Shown here: positions 26,569 to 34,400 of the stretch, one piece after another | Layout: every line of letters starts with the position of its first letter | Position numbering within the stretch: position 1 is the stretch's first letter | DNA from: Chitinophagales bacterium | Lineage (GTDB): Bacteria > Bacteroidota > Bacteroidia > Chitinophagales > Chitinophagaceae | Assembly: GCA_013297995.1 (NCBI GenBank) | Contig: JAAFJB010000027.1 | Coordinates: forward strand, 1-35,518 | Length of the DNA stretch: 35,518 nt | Reading direction: 5' to 3' | Notes under the pieces: model-generated | Seen by the model: the letters and a program-made list of their open reading frames with translations, nothing else | Databases searched by the model: none | What the model was told of the DNA's origin: nothing | Program-made: the position numbers and the translations under genes

Positions 26569-27021
26569 TTATTTAGTAGAAGTAGATTCATCAAAATTAT
26601 CAAAATAGGTAAAGTCTTTGGTAATTAAACCATTCTCAATTGTAAAAATGGTGCAGATGGGCAATGAAAATTTAATTTTATCAGGCCCAGTTCCTTTGGA
26701 AATAAACTCTACAATAATATGATTTTCTCCAGAAGGGTAGAGCTGTATAATTTGATCCGTTAGATCTGGAAATAAGCTAGCAAGTTGGGTGTATTTAGCT
26801 ATGATTTGCTGTTTGGTTTGAATTTGAATACCGGAATCTAATGATGGGTCTTTGAAGCTAGCATTTTCAGCATATAGATCAGCCATTTTTTTAAAGTCGT
26901 GCTGATTGAAATGTTCAAAATATTGGGTAATTATTTTTTTATTATTGGCTATAGTATTATTTTTATTATTACAGGCAAAGAGAAAAATCAGTATTGCGCA
27001 ACAGCTAAATATTTGTTTCAT
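26569..27021 (-). CDS. NTF2/SnoaL-like lipoprotein
   Basis: A 150-residue predicted lipoprotein: signal peptide with lipobox LFAC, Cys17. The mature part is a SnoaL/NTF2-like fold (ITQYFEHFNQHDFKKMADLY, ENASFKDPSL, then LFPDLTDQIIQLYPSGENHI and VEFISKGTG). The conserved FPDL and SKGTG motifs resemble ester-cyclase-like members, so a small hydrophobic substrate is possible. Catalysis cannot be judged. It is monocistronic as far as the window shows. Upstream are TAATACTTGCA (a weak promoter look-alike) and an inverted repeat TTGACC/GGTCAA (27053-27079). Confidence 0.82.
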   Translation of the reverse strand: MKQIFSCCAILIFLFACNNKNNTIANNKKIITQYFEHFNQHDFKKMADLYAENASFKDPSLDSGIQIQTKQQIIAKYTQLASLFPDLTDQIIQLYPSGENHIIVEFISKGTGPDKIKFSLPICTIFTIENGLITKDFTYFDNFDESTSTK

Positions 27022-27452
27022 GGGGTTTTATTTTTTTTGCAAGTATTATATTTTGACCCATAAAAATGAACCAGGTCAATTATATCTTGGCATTGAATTA
27101 ATTTGATCGGCAAAGTTCAACACTTAAAGGTAATTCATTTTACGACGAACCTTACAAAAAAAACTTGTTCTGATTCCCTTTGAAGGGTAAATGCTTTTGT
27201 TTTTGTACCAGTCTTTAAGATATTTACCACTTCCCTGCCAACCCACAGATAAATAATTACAAAAAAATGTATTTTCTTCCACGCACACAGTAAAAAAACC
27301 AAGCGTTCAACACTTGCCAGAAAGTAAGCGCAGTTTGTACACGGACCTAACTGAATGCCTATTTCCATACCTCTGGTAATCTCTTGGCTTAATTGGCTCA
27401 GGGTGAATTACCAACGTTCCTATTCTCCAATAAAATCATTTAATTTAACAGC
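27022..27452. other. 431-bp region without a supportable gene
   Basis: Between the NTF2-like and alkA-like genes. It contains an inverted repeat TTGACC-N15-GGTCAA (27053-27079) and two copies of the 11-mer GTTCAACACTT (27115-27125 and 27305-27315). A 77-codon minus-strand frame (27135-27368) has no recognisable domain and an unlikely composition. No RNA fold, tRNA or IS end is apparent. The upstream region of the alkA-like gene is probably at its right end. It could be a decayed gene. Confidence 0.5.
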
Positions 27453-28046
27453 ATGAACTACATCGCTCATTTACAAAAAGATAAGAAACTGGCTGCTATT
27501 TTGGGCACAGAAATACACGAATTAAAGCACCAAAAAAATATACCCGTTCGTTTAATGGCCAGTATTATGAGCCAACAACTGCATACCAAAGTAGCCGCCG
27601 TTATTTTTAAACGATTTTTAGATTTGTACAAAGGCAAAGAACCCAACCCCCAACAAGTATTGGATACCCCCAATGAAATCCTAAGAGCCATTGGCCTGAG
27701 CAATGCCAAAGTAGGCTATGTGAAAAATGTAGCTGAATTCTGTTTATCTCAAGCCATAACCGATAAAAAATTGGCGATACTATCCAATGAGGAAGTGATT
27801 GATTTATTGATTCAGATTAAAGGCGTGGGTAGGTGGACAGTAGAAATGCTGCTCATGTTTAGCCTCGGAAGGGAAGACGTTTTTGCAGTAGACGACCTTG
27901 GCATTCAACAAGCTATTTGCCGTATTTATAAACTAGATCCATCCAATAAAAAAGTCATGAAAGAAAAAATGGAGAAAATTTCCGCCAAATGGATTCCCTT
28001 CAGAACCTACGCCTGCCTGCATTTATGGAAATGGAAAGACAACTGA
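27453..28046 (+). CDS. DNA-3-methyladenine glycosylase II-type (AlkA-like, HhH-GPD)
   Basis: A base-excision repair enzyme that removes alkylated bases. The 197 residues comprise the all-helical HhH-GPD domain without the N-terminal domain of E. coli AlkA. Helix-hairpin-helix IKGVGRWTVEMLLMF (122-136) is followed by VFAVDDLGIQQ with catalytic Asp148, in the position of AlkA Asp238. SIMSQQLHTKVA (37-48) is the usual opening motif. No iron-sulphur Cys cluster is present, so it is not an EndoIII or MutY type. The stop abuts the convergent ppc stop. Confidence 0.93.
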   Translation: MNYIAHLQKDKKLAAILGTEIHELKHQKNIPVRLMASIMSQQLHTKVAAVIFKRFLDLYKGKEPNPQQVLDTPNEILRAIGLSNAKVGYVKNVAEFCLSQAITDKKLAILSNEEVIDLLIQIKGVGRWTVEMLLMFSLGREDVFAVDDLGIQQAICRIYKLDPSNKKVMKEKMEKISAKWIPFRTYACLHLWKWKDN

Positions 28047-30629
28047 TTATGCCGAATTCCTTCCCGCATTGATGATGCCAAACATACTTCTGGTAACTAG
28101 TTTCTCGTAGTCTTTTCGCTGATTTTCATTCAACTTTTTATTGTGTAACTGATGAAGTGCATATTGTTGAATGGTGAGTAATGGCAACACAATTTTATCT
28201 CGCAATAATATAGAATTTCTGCCAGACTGGTCTTCTTCCATTAAACAGGTATTACCAGAAAGTTCTAATACCAATTGCTCGGTAATATCAAATTCGGTTT
28301 TAATGAGCTGCCATATTTCGCCATATTCAGGATTATCCTTTATATAAGCCGTTAGTGGAAAGAAGGATTTTAGCATACTCATCATGCTATTGTCAATCAA
28401 GGTTCTAAAGAATAATACATTATTAAAAAGTGCTTTTACTTCCTCCCATCTACCTGCTTCTTTTAATTGTTTTAAAGCAGAGCCCACCCCAAAATAACCA
28501 GGAACATTCTGCTTAAGCTGGCTCCAACTGCCTACAAAAGGTATGGCTCTAAGGTCTTCGAACCTTAATTTATCTGCATTGCCCCTTTTCCCTGGTCTAC
28601 TGGCAATATTACTTTTGCTGTAATAGTTGAGGGGACTGAATTGCTGCATATAAGTCATGAACTGCGGATGCGCTTTAAAATTTTGGTACACATGGTGACT
28701 CACAGCCCCAAGTTCGGTAAGTAGCGCGCGCTCCAATTCAGTAAGATTGGTTCTGTTTTCAGCAAATACCGTGTTGCTGATGCCCGCACTCAACAATTGT
28801 TCTAAATTATATTGGGCCGATTGCAATGTGCCAAAATTAGAAGTAATGGTTTGACCTTGAATGGTCAACTGTATCTCTTCATTTTCAATTTGATTTCCCA
28901 GTGAGGCATAAAATTTATTGGTCTTTCCACCACCTCGAGAGGGAGGGCCACCACGACCATCAAAAAATTTCACTTTAATGCCATATTTTCTTGAGATAGA
29001 AGTGAGTTGCTCTTTTGCTGTATAAATACTCCAGTTGGCTTGTAAGTAGCCTCCATCTTTGGTTCCATCGCTGAAGCCCAACATAATGGTCTGCGATTTT
29101 TGTCGCTTTGCAATATGTTTTTGGTAAATAGGAAGTTGGTACAGAAATTCCATAATGCCTTCTGCTGCTGTTAAATCATCAATGGTTTCAAACAGCGGAA
29201 CAATATCAACCGACAATTGATTGGTATCCCAACCACAAAGTTTGAAGAGGGTAAATACTTCCATTACATTTAGCGCAGATTGGCAGTTGCTGATAATATA
29301 ACGATGACAACCAGCTTCTCCATTGGTCTGTTGTATACTGTTGATGGCAAAAATACTTTCGAGTGTGTCTTTTGAAATTTCTTCACTTACATTAGTAAGT
29401 TCTACAACTGTATCAATCGCAAGTAAGCAGTTGATTTTGCCGCCCTCACTTAAACTAGTATAGTTGTCGGGTAAAATACCTCCTTTCTTTTGATCGATTC
29501 TGGTGGCGTTGATATCTGCCAATACTTTTGTGTGAATTCTACTGTCTTGACGAACGTCTAATGAGGCAAACCAAGTACCAAACAAACGTACTTTATTCAT
29601 TAAGCTATCTAGCCGGGTAATGTATAAACTATGGTGGTTTTCATTCAATAAAACCTTAATGGCTTCTAGCTTTTGTAGTAGTTCGGTTTGCTGTATTCTT
29701 TTATTTTCATTCGGCCTAAATACATTTTCATATAATAAGGCTTCTAGTTCAGTAATTAATACGTCAACACCAGCAAAAGTTAACCTACGCTTCAATTTCC
29801 TAATATCCCTATAATAGCATACTATGATGGCACTGCGCAATGAAGCAGCTACTTTTAGGGTGGTGGCTGCATTCACAAAAGGATTTCCATCTCTGTCACC
29901 ACCTGGCCAAAAGCCGAGTTCAATAAAAGGATTGTTGTTCTCTTCGCCAGCCAGAATATCTTGTTGAATAAAATTATAAATATTACCGATGCTCTGGTAG
30001 AGAATATTTTCGAGGTACCACATCAGGTTCACCGCTTCATCTAATGGTGTGGGTTGCTTTTTATTAAAAAAAGGAGTAATCCCCAGTTGTTGAATGTATA
30101 AGTTGATGGTTTGAAAATCGTTCTTGCCAATCGCTTCTCCTAAATCATGAATAATTCCCAACACACTGCCCGGATAAAATTGGGTAGGGTGGGCAGTTAA
30201 AACTACCCGAACTTTAAAATGCTGTAACTTCTCTTTAAGTAATGGAATCTTACCCTTAAAAAAAGCTTCATTGTACAAGGCTTTGAGGCTTCCAGTTCCA
30301 TTTAAATCGTTTACAGAACTAAATGCTGCGTCTTCAATAGCATCAAAAAGCACTACTTGGCGCTCAATATATTGAACGAATTTAAATAGACGATCTACTT
30401 TATCCGTCTCTGAAACTGCGCTGGTATGGCGAGAAAAAAACAGGTCTATTATTTGCATCGGATCTTTTCCTTCCTGATAGCCTTCAATGCATGATTGAAC
30501 TAAAATAGGCAAAAGAGCGCCCACATTGGCAATACCAGAATACGGGAGAGCAGCAAATAAGCTGTTGAAAATAGTGTATTTATCGGTTACATTCTGCCGA
30601 AACTGCTGGAGCGATGATGAATTGTTCAT
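28047..30629 (-). CDS. ppc: Phosphoenolpyruvate carboxylase
   Basis: Converts phosphoenolpyruvate and bicarbonate to oxaloacetate, replenishing the TCA cycle. The 860 residues, from the ATG at 30629, match the bacterial enzyme in a compact form. Motifs: VVLTAHPTQ with catalytic His147, FWPGGDRDGNPFVNAATT, MLGFSDGTKDGGYLQANW, VKFFDGRGGPPSRGGGKTNK and a C-terminal RSMFGIINAGRN. An upstream TTG (30647) is in frame but lies within TAATTTGTGCC, a promoter-like sequence, so I reject it. Allosteric details are not evident. No other anaplerotic gene is adjacent. Confidence 0.96.
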   Translation of the reverse strand: MNNSSSLQQFRQNVTDKYTIFNSLFAALPYSGIANVGALLPILVQSCIEGYQEGKDPMQIIDLFFSRHTSAVSETDKVDRLFKFVQYIERQVVLFDAIEDAAFSSVNDLNGTGSLKALYNEAFFKGKIPLLKEKLQHFKVRVVLTAHPTQFYPGSVLGIIHDLGEAIGKNDFQTINLYIQQLGITPFFNKKQPTPLDEAVNLMWYLENILYQSIGNIYNFIQQDILAGEENNNPFIELGFWPGGDRDGNPFVNAATTLKVAASLRSAIIVCYYRDIRKLKRRLTFAGVDVLITELEALLYENVFRPNENKRIQQTELLQKLEAIKVLLNENHHSLYITRLDSLMNKVRLFGTWFASLDVRQDSRIHTKVLADINATRIDQKKGGILPDNYTSLSEGGKINCLLAIDTVVELTNVSEEISKDTLESIFAINSIQQTNGEAGCHRYIISNCQSALNVMEVFTLFKLCGWDTNQLSVDIVPLFETIDDLTAAEGIMEFLYQLPIYQKHIAKRQKSQTIMLGFSDGTKDGGYLQANWSIYTAKEQLTSISRKYGIKVKFFDGRGGPPSRGGGKTNKFYASLGNQIENEEIQLTIQGQTITSNFGTLQSAQYNLEQLLSAGISNTVFAENRTNLTELERALLTELGAVSHHVYQNFKAHPQFMTYMQQFSPLNYYSKSNIASRPGKRGNADKLRFEDLRAIPFVGSWSQLKQNVPGYFGVGSALKQLKEAGRWEEVKALFNNVLFFRTLIDNSMMSMLKSFFPLTAYIKDNPEYGEIWQLIKTEFDITEQLVLELSGNTCLMEEDQSGRNSILLRDKIVLPLLTIQQYALHQLHNKKLNENQRKDYEKLVTRSMFGIINAGRNSA

Positions 30630-30772
30630 TATATTAAATAGGCACAAATTACGATATTTTTAAGAAGTTGTGAAATACATATTCAATTGGTTTAATAGTA
30701 TTCGCAATTCATTAAAAAATATTCAGTAGAAGATGTTTATTTTTAAATAGTAAACCATTTTAATTATCCCAG

Positions 30773-31318
30773 ATGTTTGAAGAGGATACAGCGATTTTAT
30801 TGGGGTTTAAAGTAAGTGCAACCAAAGAACTTGCTTATACCAGCTTGGTAAAAAAATACCAAGAGAAATTGTATTGGCATATTAGAAGAATGCTAGTATC
30901 ACACGAGGATACCAATGATGTTTTGCAAAATACCTTTATAAAAGTGTGGAGGGGGTTGGAGAATTTTAGGGAAGACAGTCAGCTTTTTACTTGGCTATAC
31001 CGTATTGCAACCAATGAATGCCTTAGCTTTTTAGCGCAACAGAAAAGAAAAGGCAGCGAATCTTTTGAAGACATAGCAGAAGCATATAGTAATAAAGTAA
31101 AATCAGATCCTGATTTTGATGCGAATCGGCTGGAGTGGAAGCTTCAATTGGCTATTCAGCAATTACCAGAAAAGCAAAAAATAGTATTTAATCTGCGCTA
31201 TTATGATGAAATGAGCTACCAAGAAATGAGTAAAGTGTTGGGTACCAGTGAAGGGGCATTAAAGGCAAGTTATCATCATGCAGCAAAAAAAATTGAAGCA
31301 TTTATTATTAACAGTTAA
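30773..31318 (+). CDS. RNA polymerase ECF-type sigma factor
   Basis: A 181-residue sigma-70 family regulator. Region 2 lies at about 24-90 (DTNDVLQNTFIKVWRGLENF, LFTWLYRIATNECL) and region 4 at about 122-175 (LPEKQKIVFNLRYYDEMSYQ, SEGALKASYHHAAKKI). It directs transcription from its own promoters and is probably held by the anti-sigma factor 36 bp downstream. The 143-bp upstream region contains TTGGTTTAATAGTATTCG but I cannot define an autoregulated promoter. Confidence 0.95.
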   Translation: MFEEDTAILLGFKVSATKELAYTSLVKKYQEKLYWHIRRMLVSHEDTNDVLQNTFIKVWRGLENFREDSQLFTWLYRIATNECLSFLAQQKRKGSESFEDIAEAYSNKVKSDPDFDANRLEWKLQLAIQQLPEKQKIVFNLRYYDEMSYQEMSKVLGTSEGALKASYHHAAKKIEAFIINS

Positions 31319-31354
31319 ACCTATGGGTATTTAAGGGGTCTAAATTTTTTGATT

Positions 31355-31855
31355 ATGGAAAATAAAAACGAATTATCACCAGAATGGGAAGCCGATTTGC
31401 CAGTATTGGGGGCGCTAAAAAAAGCCATGCCTCAACAGGTTCCTGCTGGATATTTCAATGCACTTCCCACAATAATGCTTTCAAAAGTTCGGCCTACTGT
31501 AGAGGAAGCAAAAACGGTAAAAATGGCTTCTATGCGCAATTGGATGCGTTATGCGGCGGCGGCAGTATTGATTGGGGTAGTATTGATAGCGGGATATTTT
31601 TATACAATAGATAAATCACCCCAGCCGATTATTTACCCAAAAAATGTTGATATTGCCGTGATGCTTCCTTACTTATCAGATAATGATCTGCAACTATATT
31701 TAAATACTTCTACTGCCATTGCTGGCGTAGCAAATAGCATAGAAAGCAATGAAATATTAGAACCAGCAGAAATTGATTTAGCCGAGCTTTCCGATGAAGA
31801 TTTAATGCAATATCTTAATGAACAAAATAAACCCATTGTAAAAAAATCAAGTTAA
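31355..31855 (+). CDS. Probable anti-sigma factor, single membrane helix
   Basis: A 166-residue bitopic protein with no family name I can give firmly. The cytoplasmic N-terminal part (1-60) contains VPAGYFNALPTIML, a pattern common upstream of the membrane helix in Bacteroidota ECF-linked proteins. A helix near 66-84 (YAAAAVLIGVVLIAGYFYTI) is followed by a periplasmic acidic domain with a repeated LSDxDLQLYL / LSDEDLMQYL. No HxxxCxxC zinc anti-sigma motif is seen. I prefer the ATG at 31355 over an in-frame TTG at 31349. The assignment rests on position after the sigma factor and on topology. Confidence 0.75.
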   Translation: MENKNELSPEWEADLPVLGALKKAMPQQVPAGYFNALPTIMLSKVRPTVEEAKTVKMASMRNWMRYAAAAVLIGVVLIAGYFYTIDKSPQPIIYPKNVDIAVMLPYLSDNDLQLYLNTSTAIAGVANSIESNEILEPAEIDLAELSDEDLMQYLNEQNKPIVKKSS

Positions 31856-31859
31856 TACC

Positions 31860-32285
31860 ATGCAAAAAAAACTCATATTTCTACTAGTTAGCACTAGCAT
31901 ATTCATATCTGCTTTTGCACAGGAAATAGAAAAAAAGAAAGCCAATATAGAAGCACTTAAAGCGGCTTATATTACCAAACAGTTGAATCTTAGCCCCGAA
32001 GAAGCGCAGCAATTCTGGCCCTTGCACAATCTTTATATGGCAGAATTAAAGAAAGCTAGAAAAGAGCGGATGAGCAATGAATTGGCATTTGAAGAGCAAG
32101 CTTTGAATATTCGTAAAAAATACAACCTAGAATTTAAGAAAGTATTGAACAATGAAGAGAGGGTGAATAATATGTTTAAGTGTGAAAGAAGCTTTAATAT
32201 GATGCTTCACAAAGAACTTACTAATAGAAGAATGAATCACGCTGGTTCTAAAAGAAGAATGGACGAACCAAGTGAAAAGTATTAA
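31860..32285 (+). CDS. Exported Spy/CpxP-like protein
   Basis: A 141-residue secreted protein. Signal peptide 1-20 ends AFA-Q. The mature protein is helical and charged, with LNLSPEEAQQFWPLHNLYMA (about 40-60), close to the LTxxEAxxFWPxYNxY motif of Bacteroidota periplasmic proteins related to Spy/CpxP, and a C-terminal Arg/Lys-rich stretch. It starts 4 bp after the anti-sigma gene and probably acts as a periplasmic sensor or chaperone that modulates it. The exact family is uncertain. Confidence 0.75.
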   Translation: MQKKLIFLLVSTSIFISAFAQEIEKKKANIEALKAAYITKQLNLSPEEAQQFWPLHNLYMAELKKARKERMSNELAFEEQALNIRKKYNLEFKKVLNNEERVNNMFKCERSFNMMLHKELTNRRMNHAGSKRRMDEPSEKY

Positions 32286-32297
32286 CTCAAATTCGGT

Positions 32298-33053
32298 TTA
32301 AATAGGGGAGCCATTATAAACGGGACTATTTATATCGTGGTAAAAAAGGAAGGACCATTTTTTATGGTTTCCTTCTTCCCACCATTTCCGCCTGAGCTCC
32401 ATACATTTTTTACCATCAAAATCATATTTGGCCACAAACCTATTTTTCATTTGTTGTAATTGTGGTGCATCATCGCCTCCAAAAAAGCAGGTGTGCTCAT
32501 CTTCAACCAGCCAAAATACTTGGTGAAATTTGCAGTGCGCACCTGTAAGTTGGTAGTGAATATATCCATCAATAATACCTTGGTCTTCTTCTAGCCAAAC
32601 AACTTTGCTGAATTCTTCTAACAATGCAAAGTCGCTGTTGATATAAGAAGCGGAACCTATCCCCATGGCATAATCAAATTCTCTTCGCTGCACATAATAA
32701 GTAGCGTAAGGAAAGGCAATCAATTGCTCACCAGTAGCTTCAGATTGAATGGTGATGCCACCAGCATGATCTTTGTGTAAATGACTCATTAATACTTTGG
32801 TAATCTGCGAAGCATTATAACCTGCTTTTTCTAAATTCTCATATAGCTGTGGTTTACCATTGGGCAAATTGTATCCGAGGCCTGTATCAATTAAAAGAAT
32901 ATCTTTTTCGGTAACTACTAAAAAGGGCTGAATTTCTACCAGAATACTTCCGGCAGGCCTATTGCTATTTGGATTTTTGTCGGTATCAAATGGAACAAAA
33001 ACCTTTGTTTTATCAATACTAAAACTACCTTCAGAAAGCGGAATGATTTCCAT
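32298..33053 (-). CDS. MBL-fold metallo-hydrolase
   Basis: A 251-residue metallo-beta-lactamase-fold enzyme. Metal-binding HLHKDH (91-96) fits HxHxDH, with DTGLGYN (56-62) before it, and later metal ligands in QLTGAHCKFHQVFWL and FFGGDDAP. It lacks a signal peptide, so it is cytoplasmic. Substrate unknown; quorum-lactonase-like, glyoxalase II-like and others share this fold. The final strand is 12 bp before rodA's stop on the same strand, so it is probably expressed with the cell-shape genes. Confidence 0.9.
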   Translation of the reverse strand: MEIIPLSEGSFSIDKTKVFVPFDTDKNPNSNRPAGSILVEIQPFLVVTEKDILLIDTGLGYNLPNGKPQLYENLEKAGYNASQITKVLMSHLHKDHAGGITIQSEATGEQLIAFPYATYYVQRREFDYAMGIGSASYINSDFALLEEFSKVVWLEEDQGIIDGYIHYQLTGAHCKFHQVFWLVEDEHTCFFGGDDAPQLQQMKNRFVAKYDFDGKKCMELRRKWWEEGNHKKWSFLFYHDINSPVYNGSPI

Positions 33054-33065
33054 AAATAAATAAGT

Positions 33066-34400
33066 TTAACGCAATACCATTTGCCTATCGGCATCTAATC
33101 TTAAAAGAATAAAAATTAATATTGTAAAAGACAGCAACGATGATCCACCATAACTGATGAATGGAAGTGTTATGCCCGGTGAAGGGAAAAGCCCGATGGT
33201 CATGCAAATATTAAAAGCAATATGAAAAAAAAGTATGCTTACAACGCTGTAGGCGTAGACCCTGCTGAAAGTACTTCGTTGTCGCTCTGCAATATGAATA
33301 AGCCTAAAAAGCAGAAATAAGTACACCAATAAAAAGGCAAAACAACCTACAAAGCCAAAAGCTTCTCCCAATGAGGTAAAAATAAAATCGGTGCGCTGTT
33401 CAGGTACATATTTGCCACGTGTTTGGGTGCCTTTTAAAAAACCTTGACCAAGAAATCCACCTGATCCAATGGCTATTTTACTTTGTCGCACATTATAATC
33501 ATCTGGTTTGCGAGGAGCTTTACTGCTTTTTTTAGCAGATCTTTTATTATCACCGCAATCATAATCCTTACCAAATGCACTGTAAACCCTAGCACTTTGG
33601 TAGCATTCAAGTACATTATTAAAAATGAATGGTACGGCAAATCGCTGAATTCCTACACAAGTAAACCAAATAAAAAGAATTAAGTAGAGTAATCCTTTTT
33701 TCTTTTTAATAAGTTTTCTATAGAGGTAAATAAAAAGAATGGCAATAGCAGTGAGTAATATGGCCAAGGTATCTGGTTCTACCAACAGTGTTGAAATAAT
33801 CAAAGCCACAAAAGAAAAACCAATTATTAATACAATGGGTGAAAGCCCCTCTCTAAACATCACCAGAAAAAAACTAAAATACACCAATGCCATTCCCGAC
33901 TCGTGCTGTAGCACTGAAATCACCGCTGGTAAAAGGGTAATGATTGCGGCAATAGCTTGGGATTTGAATTTGGTAAAATCCGTTTCTTGTCGCGACAAAA
34001 ATTTGGCAAGTGCTAGGGCTGTAAAAATTTTGCAGATCTCTACTGGCTGAAGGTTAAAGCCACCTCCCATTGGAATCCAACTTTTAGAGCCGTTTATATT
34101 TTTACCAATCACAAAAGTGGCTATCATTAATAAAATACCAAATGCATATAATAAGTTAGCAAATGCAGTAAAAATTTTACTGTCGGTTAAAATAATAAAT
34201 GTAGCTATAAAAGTACAAAATCCCGCAAAATAAAGTTGTTTGCTATAACTACTCTTGCCATTTAAAAAAGTACTGAGCCAGTCGCCTGTACCCCTGTACT
34301 CTACCATGAAAATGCAGACCAATCCTATCGTTACCAAAATTGCGTACAACCAAATTACGGTTATGTCAACACCATGTGATATGTTTTTTTGTTTGTTCAT
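33066..34400 (-). CDS. rodA: Peptidoglycan glycosyltransferase RodA (SEDS family)
   Basis: A polytopic SEDS glycan polymerase of the elongasome, paired with PBP2. The 444 residues are longer than E. coli RodA (about 370). Motifs: GSKSWIPMGGGFNLQPVEIC (104-123), IAIGSGGFLGQG (309-320), GTQTRGKYVPEQRTDFIF with Asp338 at the SEDS catalytic position, and the C-terminal GLFPSPGITLPFISYGGSS. A Lys-rich segment (about 286-300, RSAKKSSKAPRKPDD) interrupts the loop before the QSKIAIG motif. The ATG overlaps the PBP2 stop (ATGA), so translation is coupled. Confidence 0.95.
   Translation of the reverse strand: MNKQKNISHGVDITVIWLYAILVTIGLVCIFMVEYRGTGDWLSTFLNGKSSYSKQLYFAGFCTFIATFIILTDSKIFTAFANLLYAFGILLMIATFVIGKNINGSKSWIPMGGGFNLQPVEICKIFTALALAKFLSRQETDFTKFKSQAIAAIITLLPAVISVLQHESGMALVYFSFFLVMFREGLSPIVLIIGFSFVALIISTLLVEPDTLAILLTAIAILFIYLYRKLIKKKKGLLYLILFIWFTCVGIQRFAVPFIFNNVLECYQSARVYSAFGKDYDCGDNKRSAKKSSKAPRKPDDYNVRQSKIAIGSGGFLGQGFLKGTQTRGKYVPEQRTDFIFTSLGEAFGFVGCFAFLLVYLFLLFRLIHIAERQRSTFSRVYAYSVVSILFFHIAFNICMTIGLFPSPGITLPFISYGGSSLLSFTILIFILLRLDADRQMVLR

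Noticed and set aside
27135..27368. 77-codon minus-strand open frame
   Set aside because: No domain, no plausible promoter or ribosome-binding context, and a composition unlike its neighbours; a chance frame in the gap is more likely.
30630..30647. Upstream TTG start of ppc
   Set aside because: It falls in a promoter-like TAATTTGTGCC and a normal ATG follows six codons later.
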